DNA of 64,000 bases from NCBI GenBank assembly GCA_965208395.1, contig CBDBON010000002.1, positions 434,001-498,000 on the forward strand. Reading direction: 5' to 3'. Below the pieces are notes generated by a model. That model ran no database searches. It saw only the letters and a list, made by a program, of their open reading frames with translations, and had not been told where the DNA came from. Origin of the DNA: CBDBON01 sp965208395 (GTDB lineage: Bacteria; Chloroflexota; Dehalococcoidia; Lucifugimonadales; CBDBON01). Of the stretch, positions 16,397 to 25,354 are shown piece by piece. Numbering within the stretch: the stretch's first letter is position 1; each line of letters starts with the position of its first letter. The position numbers and the translations under genes were made by a program.

Positions 16397-17300
16397 GAAG
16401 GCCAGGGCCAAGCTGCTGGAGCGGCTGGAAGTCGGAGACCACCTGCTCTCGGACGGAGCCACGGGGACATACCTTCAGGCCCATGGACTCGAACCGGGGG
16501 GATGCCCGGAGGAGTTGAACGCCAGCAGACCGGAGATCGTCCGGCAGATGGCCCGCGAGTATTTCGAGGCCGGCTCGGACATGGTGTTGACCGTCTCGTT
16601 CGGCGGCAGCAGGTTCATGCTCGACAAGTACGGCCACGGCGGCCGGGTCCGAGAGCTGAACCGCCTTGCGGCGGAGCACGCGCGGAGCCAGGCCCCGGAG
16701 AACGGGATCGTGGCAGGCTCGGTGGGGCCGACGGGCGAGTTTCTGGAGCCTCTCGGACCGGTCAGCGAGTCGGAGATGCTGGAAGCGTTCGCCGAGCAGA
16801 TCACGGCGCTGGAGGAGGGCGGCGCCGACGCAGTGGTGATAGAGACGATGATGGCGGTCGAAGAGGCGTCGCTTGCCATAAGGGCGGCCAGGGAGAACAC
16901 GGACCTCGCTGTCATCGCGACGATGACGTTCGACAAGGGGCCTCGAGGCTTCTTCACGATGATGGGCGTGACGCCGGAGCAGGCTGTGCATGATCTCGCA
17001 GTTGCCGGCGCCGATGTGGTCGGCGCGAACTGCGGCAACGGCATAGAGACGATGCTCGAGATAGCGCACCGGATGCGAAGGGCCACCGACGTGCCGCTGC
17101 TCATCCACTCGAACGCCGGAATTCCGGCGATCCGCCAGGGTCAGATCGTATACCCGGAGACGCCCGAGTTCATGGCTCCCGGGTTCGAGGAGATGGCCGA
17201 CATCGGCATCAACATCTTCGGAGGATGCTGTGGAACGACCCCGGGGCACATTCACGCCGCCTCCCAGGCGCTGAGGAGCAGACGAGGAGACCACCCATGA
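16383..17300 (+). CDS. Homocysteine S-methyltransferase-family protein
   Basis: A 305-residue TIM-barrel methyltransferase of the homocysteine S-methyltransferase family (N-terminal module of MetH, BHMT, MmuM). Seen: LLSDGATGTYLQAHG at the start, the zinc Cys in GANCGNG, and the paired Cys in FGGCCGTTPGHIHA at the C-terminus, so the three-Cys zinc site is complete. It would activate a thiol (homocysteine or an analogue) to accept a methyl group. It overlaps the preceding gene by 14 bases and the next by 4 (ATGA). Being with UroD-type and corrinoid genes, it may accept methyl from a corrinoid protein rather than act as a classical biosynthetic enzyme (inference). Confidence 0.88.
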   Translation: MVTTKKARAKLLERLEVGDHLLSDGATGTYLQAHGLEPGGCPEELNASRPEIVRQMAREYFEAGSDMVLTVSFGGSRFMLDKYGHGGRVRELNRLAAEHARSQAPENGIVAGSVGPTGEFLEPLGPVSESEMLEAFAEQITALEEGGADAVVIETMMAVEEASLAIRAARENTDLAVIATMTFDKGPRGFFTMMGVTPEQAVHDLAVAGADVVGANCGNGIETMLEIAHRMRRATDVPLLIHSNAGIPAIRQGQIVYPETPEFMAPGFEEMADIGINIFGGCCGTTPGHIHAASQALRSRRGDHP

Positions 17301-17968
17301 CCGTAGCAGAGAGAGCGAGACCGCGGATCATGGAGGTGATCGAGAGGTACGGCAGGTGCATGGAGCTGGTCCCTATAGACCCCAACTTCCACGATATCTC
17401 AGTCGCGCTTTACGAGAAGGACGGGACCGCAACGGTATGGACCTTCAGCCGCCGGGAAGGCGTCGAGGACAGGATCCGGCAGATCCGCGGCCAGATCGCC
17501 GCGCTCGGATACATGGAGCCGGTCGACGGGACCTACAACCAACTCCGGCCTCCGTGCGGCGTCATCCATTACCGCCCCCTGAAGTTCCTGATGATGCAGG
17601 CGGTCGAGAAGGACCCTGGCTTCACCCACTCGGAGGGGCCGGTCAAGGATCTCCGGTCGGATCTGATGCTGACGTTCGAGTCGACCGAGGTCGACGGACG
17701 GACCGTCTATCACGTCACGGGACAGGGTGAGGCGCGCAACCCCGCCGGGCGTCTCCGAGCCATCAGGGGCGGGTTCGTGCGCTACGGGGAGATGGTGCGG
17801 ACGGAGGACGGCGGCGTCTCGTTCAACTGCGGGGCGAGGCACGATCAGCTGATGCGGCTCCTGTTGCCGTACGCCCGGAACGTCAGCGGCACGCAGGACA
17901 TGCTTGATGCAGACGCGCTCCGCGGGCAGATGACGACGGGCACGCTGGGTTTCACGCCGCCTACGTAG
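17297..17968 (+). CDS. Conserved-looking protein of unknown function in the one-carbon operon
   Basis: A 223-residue soluble protein that I do not recognise. It starts at ATG 17297, overlapping the stop of the homocysteine methyltransferase homologue (ATGA), and ends 21 bases before the UroD-type methyltransferase. N-terminus TVAERARPRIMEVIERYGRC; middle GVIHYRPLKFLMMQAVEKD; late segment NCGARHDQLMRLLLPYARN. Only three Cys, no membrane segment, no clear nucleotide or metal motif. The tight coupling on both sides argues for a role in the same methyl-transfer pathway. Codon use looks like its neighbours. Confidence 0.7.
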   Translation: MTVAERARPRIMEVIERYGRCMELVPIDPNFHDISVALYEKDGTATVWTFSRREGVEDRIRQIRGQIAALGYMEPVDGTYNQLRPPCGVIHYRPLKFLMMQAVEKDPGFTHSEGPVKDLRSDLMLTFESTEVDGRTVYHVTGQGEARNPAGRLRAIRGGFVRYGEMVRTEDGGVSFNCGARHDQLMRLLLPYARNVSGTQDMLDADALRGQMTTGTLGFTPPT

Positions 17969-17989
17969 GGACTTCCAAGGAGGTCGACC

Positions 17990-19027
17990 ATGACGTTCGT
18001 CGAGACGATGACGCCGCGTGAGCGCGTGCTGAACGCGCTGGCCGGAAGGCCCGTCGACCGGCCTCCCGTCGCGAACCCGACCAACGTCGCCACAGTCGAG
18101 TTGATGGACCTGACCGAGGCGCCCTTCCCCGACGCCAACCGGGACCCGGAGCTGAACGCTCGGCTCGCCGCGACGGGCTATACGGAGCTGGGCTTCGACT
18201 CGATCATGCCCTATTTCTCCATCATCCAGGAGTCGTCGGCGCTGGGCTGCGAGATGCAGTGGGAGCAGAAGGACAACTGGCCGACGGTGCGCATGACCAA
18301 TCCGATATGGAAGGGCCCGGACGACGTCCACATACCCCCCGGCTTCCTGGAACACCAGGACACGATTGCCATGACGAGGTCGATCTCTATCCTGAAGGAG
18401 GAGTACGGCGACGAGGTGGCCATCATCGGCAAGACGATGGGGCCGTGGACGCTCGCGTACCACGTCTTCGGCGTCGAGCCGTTCCTTCTGATGACCATCG
18501 ACGACCCGGACATGACGATGCGGTGCCTCCACAACTTGAAAGAGATATCGATGCTGTTCGGAGAGGCCCAGATCGACGCGGGGGCCGACGCGCTAACCTT
18601 CCCCGACCACGCGACCGGCGACTTGGTGAGCGGTGAATACTACAGGCGGTTCCTGCTGGAGATCCACCAGGAGATGTCGGAGCGTCTCGGCGTTCCCCTG
18701 ATACTCCACATCTGCGGGAAGACGCTCGACCGAATGGACTACATAGCCGAGAACGGGATGTCGATGTTCCACTTCGACTCCAGGAACGACCCGGCGGAGG
18801 CGAAGACGATCGTGGGCGACCGGATCGGCCTGGTCGGCAACATCAACAATCCGGTCACCCTGTACTCCAAGGGGCCGGAGGAGGTGCGCGAAGAGGTCTA
18901 CCGGTGTATGGACGCCGGCATCGACATGATCGCGCCGGAGTGCGCCATCCCGCTCGCGACCAAGCTGGAGAACCTGCTGGAGATACCGAAAGCCGTACGC
19001 GACTGGTGCTCCGAGCGCGGCGAGTGA
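17990..19027 (+). CDS. UroD-family methyltransferase (MtaA/MtvB-like)
   Basis: A 345-residue protein of the uroporphyrinogen-decarboxylase fold. It carries the methyltransferase zinc pattern HxC…C: LILHICGKTLD and, later, IAPECAIPLATK. Family members of this type either move methyl groups between a corrinoid protein and a thiol (MtaA, MtbA) or take methyl from an O-methyl substrate (MtvB/OdmB of acetogens). N-terminus TPRERVLNALAGRPVDRPPV is the usual UroD start. With an MtrH-like gene (25354), a corrinoid protein (27429) and a reductive activator (28573) nearby, a substrate-specific methyltransferase role is the best fit; the substrate is unknown. The ribosome site is AAGGAGG before ATG 17990. 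Confidence 0.88.
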   Translation: MTFVETMTPRERVLNALAGRPVDRPPVANPTNVATVELMDLTEAPFPDANRDPELNARLAATGYTELGFDSIMPYFSIIQESSALGCEMQWEQKDNWPTVRMTNPIWKGPDDVHIPPGFLEHQDTIAMTRSISILKEEYGDEVAIIGKTMGPWTLAYHVFGVEPFLLMTIDDPDMTMRCLHNLKEISMLFGEAQIDAGADALTFPDHATGDLVSGEYYRRFLLEIHQEMSERLGVPLILHICGKTLDRMDYIAENGMSMFHFDSRNDPAEAKTIVGDRIGLVGNINNPVTLYSKGPEEVREEVYRCMDAGIDMIAPECAIPLATKLENLLEIPKAVRDWCSERGE

Positions 19028-19043
19028 GCGTACGGCAGCGTCT

Positions 19044-22019
19044 ATGCCGAACCTGACGCTCATCGTAGGGGGGCCCGGCAGCGGGAAGACCTCCGAGGTC
19101 GTCTCGCGCCTCGCGGCTCGATATGAGGCCGATCCGTTTGCGGAGACTGTCGTGCTCGTTCCTACCGTACGGCACGGCGACCAGCTCCGCCGCCGCCTCG
19201 TAGCCCGGTGCGGCGCGGCGCTGCGCCTGCGGGTGGATATCATTCCTCAGTTCAGCCGCCAGCTGGCCGGGGATGCCCGGATACCCTCGCGGATGCTGGC
19301 CGGGGAGCTCCTCGCGCGGACGGCGCGGCGGGAGGTGGAGCGGGGCTCCGCCACCTACTTCCGGCCCATCGCGGGAACGGCGGGATTCAGCGACCTGCTG
19401 AACGCAGCCGTGGACGACCTGCTCACGGAGGCGGTCGCCCCACGGGCGCTGTCGGAGGCCGCCGCACGGACGGGCTCCCCTTCGCTGACGGCACTGGCCG
19501 CCGTCTACGCAGCCTACACCGCGGAGCTGGAACAACGGGGCTGGCGTCACTCTGAACAGACCGCGCTCGCAGCGGCCGACGCCCTGCGGGGCGGAGCGGC
19601 GGCGGCACCGGTCGTCATGCTCGACGGCTTCCACCTCTTCAGGGGAAGCGATCTGACGCTGCTCCAGGCCCTCGCTGACAGATCGGAGGTCGTCATCACG
19701 CTGGATCCCGACTCCGGAGACCGCGCCCGGCACGACTTCGAACGCCTGGTCCGCATCTTCCCGGATGTCGAGACGATCGACCTCTCCACGCCACCGCCGC
19801 CGCGCGAGGGCGAGCAGTTTTCTCTCTTTTCCGTTGCCGGAACCCCTTCTCCAGTGACCGTGATCGCGGGCGAGGCGGCGGACCGCGAGGCGCAGATGCG
19901 CGCTATCGCCAGACAGATCAAGCAGCGCCTGACCGACGAGCCGTCTCTCCGCCCCTCCGACTGCGCCGTTGCCTTCCGGCAGGCGTCGCCCTATCTCAGC
20001 CTGGCCCGCCAGGTCTTTGCGGAGTACGATCTCCCGCTCGATCCGGCCGTCGGGGAGCGCCTCAGCGACCGGCCCCTCGGAATCTGGCTCCGCCGCCTGC
20101 TGCGGCTCGCGCAGGACGGCTGGCGTCTGCGCGACCTGGCCGTCGTCCTCTCCAGCGGCTTCGTCGACCTCGACCGGTGGGGGCTGTCCCGCGGTCTCGT
20201 GGCCCTATTCGCCAGACGGGGGAGGGAGTCACTGCTTTGGGGGGGCCGGGACAGATTGGGGGACATCGTCGAGTCCCTCCGGGCGGAGGCCGATTCAGAC
20301 ACATCCTCGGAGCGTCTCCGCGAAACGTTCCACCGGACGGCGGATGGGATGGCCGCAGCTCTCGAAGAGCTATCGGACCTGCTGGAGTCTCCTTCGATCT
20401 CCGCCTCGGACCATGCGCATCGCCTAGCCGAGACCCTCTTCGGGGCGCACCCCCTCGTCAGTCCGGCCTCACGGGAGCTGCCCGGGGTCGGTGTCGAGAT
20501 CGACGCCCTCAGGGGATACCTCAAGGAACTCGCGTCGGCTGAGAAGGCCCTCGGGGGCGGGCCGGAGTCTCTGGAGTCGTTCGTCTCCCGCTTGGAGCAT
20601 CGGCTGGCCGATCCCGCCGTTATGCTGCGAGAGGCCGGGGGCGTCCTGCTCGCTCCGATGCACACGCTGCACGGCCTCCGCTTCGACTTCATCGCCGTCG
20701 GCGGCCTGATCGAGGGGGAGTTTCCGGCCCCTCAGATCTCCGCCGGTCTGCTCGACGGCGGGGCGCGGGAAGCGCTCAACGGGGCCGGTGCGACGCTCCC
20801 CCCGGAGCCGAGGCTCGCAGAGGACGAGCTGTGGAAGTCGGTCAGCACGCGCGCTGACTGTGCGCTCGGTCTCTGGAGGGCCCGGCTGGACGAGCGGGGA
20901 CGGCTCGCCGCGGCCTCCTACTACTTCCACTCGATCAATCACGACGCGACGGTCGAGGAGCGGGAGACTCCGCCGGAGCGGACCGCCTCGCTGCGCGAGC
21001 TGACCATCGCGTGCAGCAGACAGTGGCCGGACGCGGGACGGCTGAGGCCGCGTCGGTCGGAGGCGTGGCCCGTGGTCCGGGCCGCCGCCTCCGTCGAGCA
21101 GCGCCGGCGCTCCTTCGGACACGCGAGAGAGTACGAGGGACGCCTCTCGGCCGGGCTTGTCCCCTGGCTTACCGGCCCCGGCGCAACGTGGAGCGCCTCC
21201 CGGCTTGAGTCCTACCGGACGTGCGCCTTTCAGTTTTTCGGACAGTACGCCCTTCGGCTGCGGGAGCTGGATGAGGAGATGGACAGCGCGGACGCGGCCA
21301 CTCGGGGAAGTGTCATACACGAGGTGTTGCAGGACGCGCTGGCCCCTCTGATCGAGGAGGGCAGTCCACTGACGCCGGACACGCTGCCTGACGCGGTTCG
21401 CCGCCTTCGAGAGGGCGGTCCCCGGATATGGAATGAGGCACCCATGGAGAGGAGCTTCGGCAGGGCGGCGCTGTGGAGGCTCGACGCGGAGGCCGTCTTC
21501 GAGCAGTTGGAGTTGCTTCTGCAGCGGGAGGCCGAGACCGGCGCGGAGAAGGGAGTGACGCGGATCATCGGAGCGGAGGAGAAGATAGAGGCCTCCCTTC
21601 CCCTGGATCCGCTCCTTCGGGTGACGGCGACCGTCGACCGGCTTGACGCCGGAGACGACTTCGTCGTCATCGTCGACTACAAGTCGGGACGTGGGATACC
21701 CCGCTCTCACGTCATGGACGCGCGTCGTGTGCAGCTCCAACTCTACGCCTACCTGGCGCGGGAGTCGGCGAAGGTGGGTCGGGCCGTCGCCCGCTACGCA
21801 TGGGTCACTCCCACCATCAGGGAGTGGGACCTCGACACCGAGCGGGCGGAAGACGCAGCCGTCGTGGACGAGGTCGTAGCGGTCGCGGAGAGGGTACGCG
21901 CCTCGGTCGAGGAGGGAGACTTCAGGGTCTATCCCCAGGTCCAGCCCTGCCCGACCTACTGCACCTTCAAGCATGTCTGCCGCGTCAACGAGTTCAGCCG
22001 AGGGAAGTCGTGGAGCTGA
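19044..22019 (+). CDS. addB: AddB-type ATP-dependent helicase/nuclease subunit
   Basis: A 991-residue AddB-like subunit of the double-strand-break resection enzyme AddAB. Seen: an N-terminal Walker A loop IVGGPGSGKT (residues 7-16), an inactivated-helicase-like middle region with IAVGGLIEGEFPAP, and a C-terminal RecB-type nuclease (GSVIHEVLQDAL, VIVDYKSGRG). The iron-sulfur cysteines are present: one in SYRTCAFQFFG before the nuclease and three at the end (CPTYC…C, residues 969, 973, 979; spacing C-x3-C-x5-C rather than the common x2). Its GTG-started partner addA begins inside its last codons. It starts only 16 bases after the methyltransferase gene, an unusual operon mix. Confidence 0.88.
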   Translation: MPNLTLIVGGPGSGKTSEVVSRLAARYEADPFAETVVLVPTVRHGDQLRRRLVARCGAALRLRVDIIPQFSRQLAGDARIPSRMLAGELLARTARREVERGSATYFRPIAGTAGFSDLLNAAVDDLLTEAVAPRALSEAAARTGSPSLTALAAVYAAYTAELEQRGWRHSEQTALAAADALRGGAAAAPVVMLDGFHLFRGSDLTLLQALADRSEVVITLDPDSGDRARHDFERLVRIFPDVETIDLSTPPPPREGEQFSLFSVAGTPSPVTVIAGEAADREAQMRAIARQIKQRLTDEPSLRPSDCAVAFRQASPYLSLARQVFAEYDLPLDPAVGERLSDRPLGIWLRRLLRLAQDGWRLRDLAVVLSSGFVDLDRWGLSRGLVALFARRGRESLLWGGRDRLGDIVESLRAEADSDTSSERLRETFHRTADGMAAALEELSDLLESPSISASDHAHRLAETLFGAHPLVSPASRELPGVGVEIDALRGYLKELASAEKALGGGPESLESFVSRLEHRLADPAVMLREAGGVLLAPMHTLHGLRFDFIAVGGLIEGEFPAPQISAGLLDGGAREALNGAGATLPPEPRLAEDELWKSVSTRADCALGLWRARLDERGRLAAASYYFHSINHDATVEERETPPERTASLRELTIACSRQWPDAGRLRPRRSEAWPVVRAAASVEQRRRSFGHAREYEGRLSAGLVPWLTGPGATWSASRLESYRTCAFQFFGQYALRLRELDEEMDSADAATRGSVIHEVLQDALAPLIEEGSPLTPDTLPDAVRRLREGGPRIWNEAPMERSFGRAALWRLDAEAVFEQLELLLQREAETGAEKGVTRIIGAEEKIEASLPLDPLLRVTATVDRLDAGDDFVVIVDYKSGRGIPRSHVMDARRVQLQLYAYLARESAKVGRAVARYAWVTPTIREWDLDTERAEDAAVVDEVVAVAERVRASVEEGDFRVYPQVQPCPTYCTFKHVCRVNEFSRGKSWS

Positions 22020-25000
22020 CCGAAGAGCAGCGCAGGATCGTAGACGAGCGCCGGCGCGACGTGGTCGTCACCGCGGGCGCCGGGAGCGGGAAGACCCGCG
22101 TGCTCGTGGAGCGCTACCTGTCGCTGCTCGGAGACCACCGTATCCCGGATATAGCCGCCGTCACCTTCACGGACGCCGCGGCGGTGGAGATGCGCGACCG
22201 GGTGCGGCGTGAGGTGCTGGCGAGGCCGGACCTGGCCCCCCACAGATCGGAGCTCGACAAGGCCGCCATCGGCACGATCCACTCCCTGTGCCTCCGAATA
22301 CTGAGAGAGCACCCCGTGGAGGCCGGGATCGACCCGGGCTCACGGGTGCTGTCCGACGACGAGGCGGAGTTCGAGACGATCACCGCCTGCGTCGACGCGC
22401 TGGAGGCGGCCGCCGACGCCGACGACCATCGTGCCCTGGCGCTCAGGGAAATAGGGGTCTTCGCTCTGACCAACCGGCTTCCGCAGATGGTGGCGCGGCG
22501 GGATGAGATCGAGGAGGCGTACCGGGCTCTGCAGGGGAGCGGGCCGGATTGGGCCGAGCGCATCCGAGACCGGTTGGACGCCGACTGCCGCACTGCCGTC
22601 GAGGAGGGAAGGACGCAGCTGGTCGAATGGGCCGCGTGGCTTCGAGGAGCGCACGCCGGGCCGGGGCAGGACGCGCTGTCCACGCGGCTAGCGGAGGCGC
22701 TGGAGGCGCTTGGGGATCCGGCAGAGGGCGACTGGGATGATCTGATGAAGCGCGCGATCGAGGCGGGCGGAAAGATCGGGCTACAGGGCGGCAGGACAGG
22801 GAACTGGGCATACCCCATCGGAGAGGTGAAGGAGAGGATGCGCTCCCTCCGGGGAGCGGCGGACCGTCTGAGCAAAATTCCCCGCTGGAATGAACACGAC
22901 AGCGCGGCGGTGGAGGCGCTCTCCTCTCTCCACAGCCTCTTCAGAGACGCCTGCGCCCGGTACGCGGCGCGGAAGAGGGAGCTGGCGGCCCTCGACTATC
23001 TGGACCTGGAGATCGAGGCGGCACGGATGCTCCGTTCGCATCCGAACATCGCAGCGGAGTACCGCTCGATGTTCCGCCACCTGATGGTGGACGAGCTGCA
23101 AGACACGAACCCGGCCCAGGTCGCGCTGCTGGACCTCCTGTCCCGAGACGGAAACGCCGCCTCGCCGGGCCCGGAGCGGTTTTTCGTGGGAGACGTGAAA
23201 CAGGCGATATACCGCTTCCGGGGGAGCGACGTTCGAAACTTCACGCGGCTAAAGAGCGAGGTGGCGTCGAATGGCGCGGTCCATGCGCTGGGCCGGTCGT
23301 TTCGCGCCCACGACGCGCTGGTCGAAACGCTGAACGTCCTCTTCGATGCCGTGTTCGCCGATGCCCGGAAGGAGTACGAGGCGCCGATGCAGACGATGGA
23401 GGGGCGGGGCGCCGGCCCTCTCGATCCTCCCCACCTCGTCGTGATGCCGGTCTCCAACCAGACTCCGGCGGGAGAGAGGACGGTGGACTTCGACCGGCGG
23501 CTGGTGGAGGCCGACGCCATCGCCGCGGAGGCGGCGGCGCTGCTGGACGAGGGCTTCGAGGTGTGGGACAGCGAGGCGGGCCGACGGCGCCCCGCACAGG
23601 CGTCGGACGTGGCCATCCTCCTGCGCAGGTTGGCGAATGTCCATCTGTTCGAGCAGGCGCTGGAGAGCCACGGGGTGGCCTACCGGACACCGGCGGGCGC
23701 GGGCTTCTTCACCAGGCAGGAGGTGCTGGACCTCACGAACTTGCTCGGCTGGCTGGCGGAGCCGGACGACTCGATCGCGCTCGTCGGAGCGCTGCGCTCG
23801 CCTCTCTTCATGATCGACGACCAGTCGCTGCTGGCCCTCAGGTCGGAAGGCGGCAGCCTGATGGAGGCGCTTCGCGACCCACCGGAGGGCATCTTGGAGA
23901 AGACTCTTCCGTTCTGCCAGCGCGCCGCGGCTGTCCTCGCCGACCTGAGGCGCGCAACGGAGTTCGACTCGCCCGACGCCATCCTGGAGCGCTCCCTTGC
24001 TCTGACGGGAATCGAGGCGAGCTGGGCCCCTCTCCAGGGAGGCGAGCAGGCGCTCGCCAACATCAGGAAGCTCGTCGGGATCGCGAGGACGCTGTCCGAC
24101 CACTCGCTGGACGAGCTCGTCGCCTATCTTCGCCGCAGGCGCGACGAGCTGGAGGCCCGCGAGGGACTGGCCGTGCTCGACGAATCGGACGCTGTCCGGC
24201 TGCTGACCATCCACGGGTCGAAGGGTCTAGAGTTCCCCATCGTCTTCGTGCCGGAGGCTCATCTGCCGTCCCGCGGGAGCTACGACCCGGTGCGGTGGCG
24301 AGCGGAGGAGGGGATATCCCTCACCCTGGCCCCGGAGGCGGACGCGGAAGAGAGGAGGCGGCGCCGGCCCGGATTCTACTCCTACCTGTTGGAGCGGGAC
24401 AGTCTCGAGGAAGAGGCCGAGCATAAGCGGCTCTTCTACGTCGCGGCGACGCGCGCGGCGGACAGGCTCTACGTGAGCGGAGACGAGGGGGCCAGGGGCG
24501 ACGGCTGGCTCGTCTCCGTCTTCGAGACCTTTCAGGCGTCCCGGCCGGACGTGGAGGTCCGTCCGGCGGTTTCCGTCGACCTGAAGGCGATAGCCAGCAA
24601 GCCGGCCCCCGCCGTCCTGTCGATCCCCGGGGAGGATGAGGAGAAGGAGTTTCTTTCCACGCTGGCTGCCCGGCCCCGTGTGATCCCGCTGCGTTCGAGC
24701 ACGCCGGTCACGGCATTGCGAGACCCCGCGCCGCGACGCGCGCCCGGCCGTCACGGCGACGGCCTCGGGCTGTTTCGAGGCAGCCTGGCGCACAGGGCCA
24801 TCGAGCTCTGGTTCACTACGGGAGAGCGGCCCCCGCTCGTCCGGCTGGCCCGTACCCTGGATGAGGGGCTGAGCGAACGGGAGGCGGCGAGCGTCAGCGC
24901 GGAAGTCGACGCGATGCTCGACCTGCTGGACGCCAGCCCGCTTGCGGCTACCCTGCGGGAGCCGGGCACCCGCGCACATTTCGAGCTGCCCTTCTCCTGG

Positions 25001-25354
25001 GACTGGGACGGCGCGCCGGTGCACGGCACGATCGACCTGGCGTACGAGTCCGATGGAGAGTGGCGCATCATCGACTTCAAGACGGACCAGGTCGACGGCG
25101 GAGCGCTCGACGAGGCGGCCGCCCCGTACCTTCCGCAGCTCGCCCTCTACGCCTCCGCGTTGGAGCGTGCGACAGGCCGGCGCCCGGAGGCGGGCCTGCT
25201 GTTCCTGCGGACGGGAGACTGCCACGCTCCAGCGGCACGGGAGCTGGACGAGGCGCTGGCGGAGGCCCGCGCACGCATAGATGGGGGGCAGGCGCTCGAG
25301 ACGCCCGCCTCCTCGGAGCTCGACGAGAGCCTATGGGACAGCCGGAGGATCTGA
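22010..25354 (+). CDS. addA: AddA-type UvrD-like helicase/nuclease subunit
   Basis: A 1114-residue AddA-type motor. UvrD/Rep helicase motifs in order: Q-motif LTEEQRRIV and Walker A TAGAGSGKTRVLVERY; Walker B LMVDELQDTNPAQ; motif III VGDVKQAIYRFRGSD; motif V TIHGSKGLEFPIVF; motif VI FYVAATRAADRLYV. A C-terminal RecB-type nuclease has GTIDLAY and IIDFKTDQ, giving the GxxD…DxK site. It processes broken DNA ends for RecA loading. Start GTG 22010 lies inside addB (10-base overlap) where the conserved Q-motif begins; no ATG is suitably placed. Its stop overlaps the ATG of the MtrH-like gene (ATGA). Confidence 0.92.
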   Translation: MELTEEQRRIVDERRRDVVVTAGAGSGKTRVLVERYLSLLGDHRIPDIAAVTFTDAAAVEMRDRVRREVLARPDLAPHRSELDKAAIGTIHSLCLRILREHPVEAGIDPGSRVLSDDEAEFETITACVDALEAAADADDHRALALREIGVFALTNRLPQMVARRDEIEEAYRALQGSGPDWAERIRDRLDADCRTAVEEGRTQLVEWAAWLRGAHAGPGQDALSTRLAEALEALGDPAEGDWDDLMKRAIEAGGKIGLQGGRTGNWAYPIGEVKERMRSLRGAADRLSKIPRWNEHDSAAVEALSSLHSLFRDACARYAARKRELAALDYLDLEIEAARMLRSHPNIAAEYRSMFRHLMVDELQDTNPAQVALLDLLSRDGNAASPGPERFFVGDVKQAIYRFRGSDVRNFTRLKSEVASNGAVHALGRSFRAHDALVETLNVLFDAVFADARKEYEAPMQTMEGRGAGPLDPPHLVVMPVSNQTPAGERTVDFDRRLVEADAIAAEAAALLDEGFEVWDSEAGRRRPAQASDVAILLRRLANVHLFEQALESHGVAYRTPAGAGFFTRQEVLDLTNLLGWLAEPDDSIALVGALRSPLFMIDDQSLLALRSEGGSLMEALRDPPEGILEKTLPFCQRAAAVLADLRRATEFDSPDAILERSLALTGIEASWAPLQGGEQALANIRKLVGIARTLSDHSLDELVAYLRRRRDELEAREGLAVLDESDAVRLLTIHGSKGLEFPIVFVPEAHLPSRGSYDPVRWRAEEGISLTLAPEADAEERRRRRPGFYSYLLERDSLEEEAEHKRLFYVAATRAADRLYVSGDEGARGDGWLVSVFETFQASRPDVEVRPAVSVDLKAIASKPAPAVLSIPGEDEEKEFLSTLAARPRVIPLRSSTPVTALRDPAPRRAPGRHGDGLGLFRGSLAHRAIELWFTTGERPPLVRLARTLDEGLSEREAASVSAEVDAMLDLLDASPLAATLREPGTRAHFELPFSWDWDGAPVHGTIDLAYESDGEWRIIDFKTDQVDGGALDEAAAPYLPQLALYASALERATGRRPEAGLLFLRTGDCHAPAARELDEALAEARARIDGGQALETPASSELDESLWDSRRI

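Noticed and set aside
20469..21974. 501-codon minus-strand frame opposite addB
   Set aside because: Antisense shadow caused by high GC; addB motifs are complete on the plus strand.
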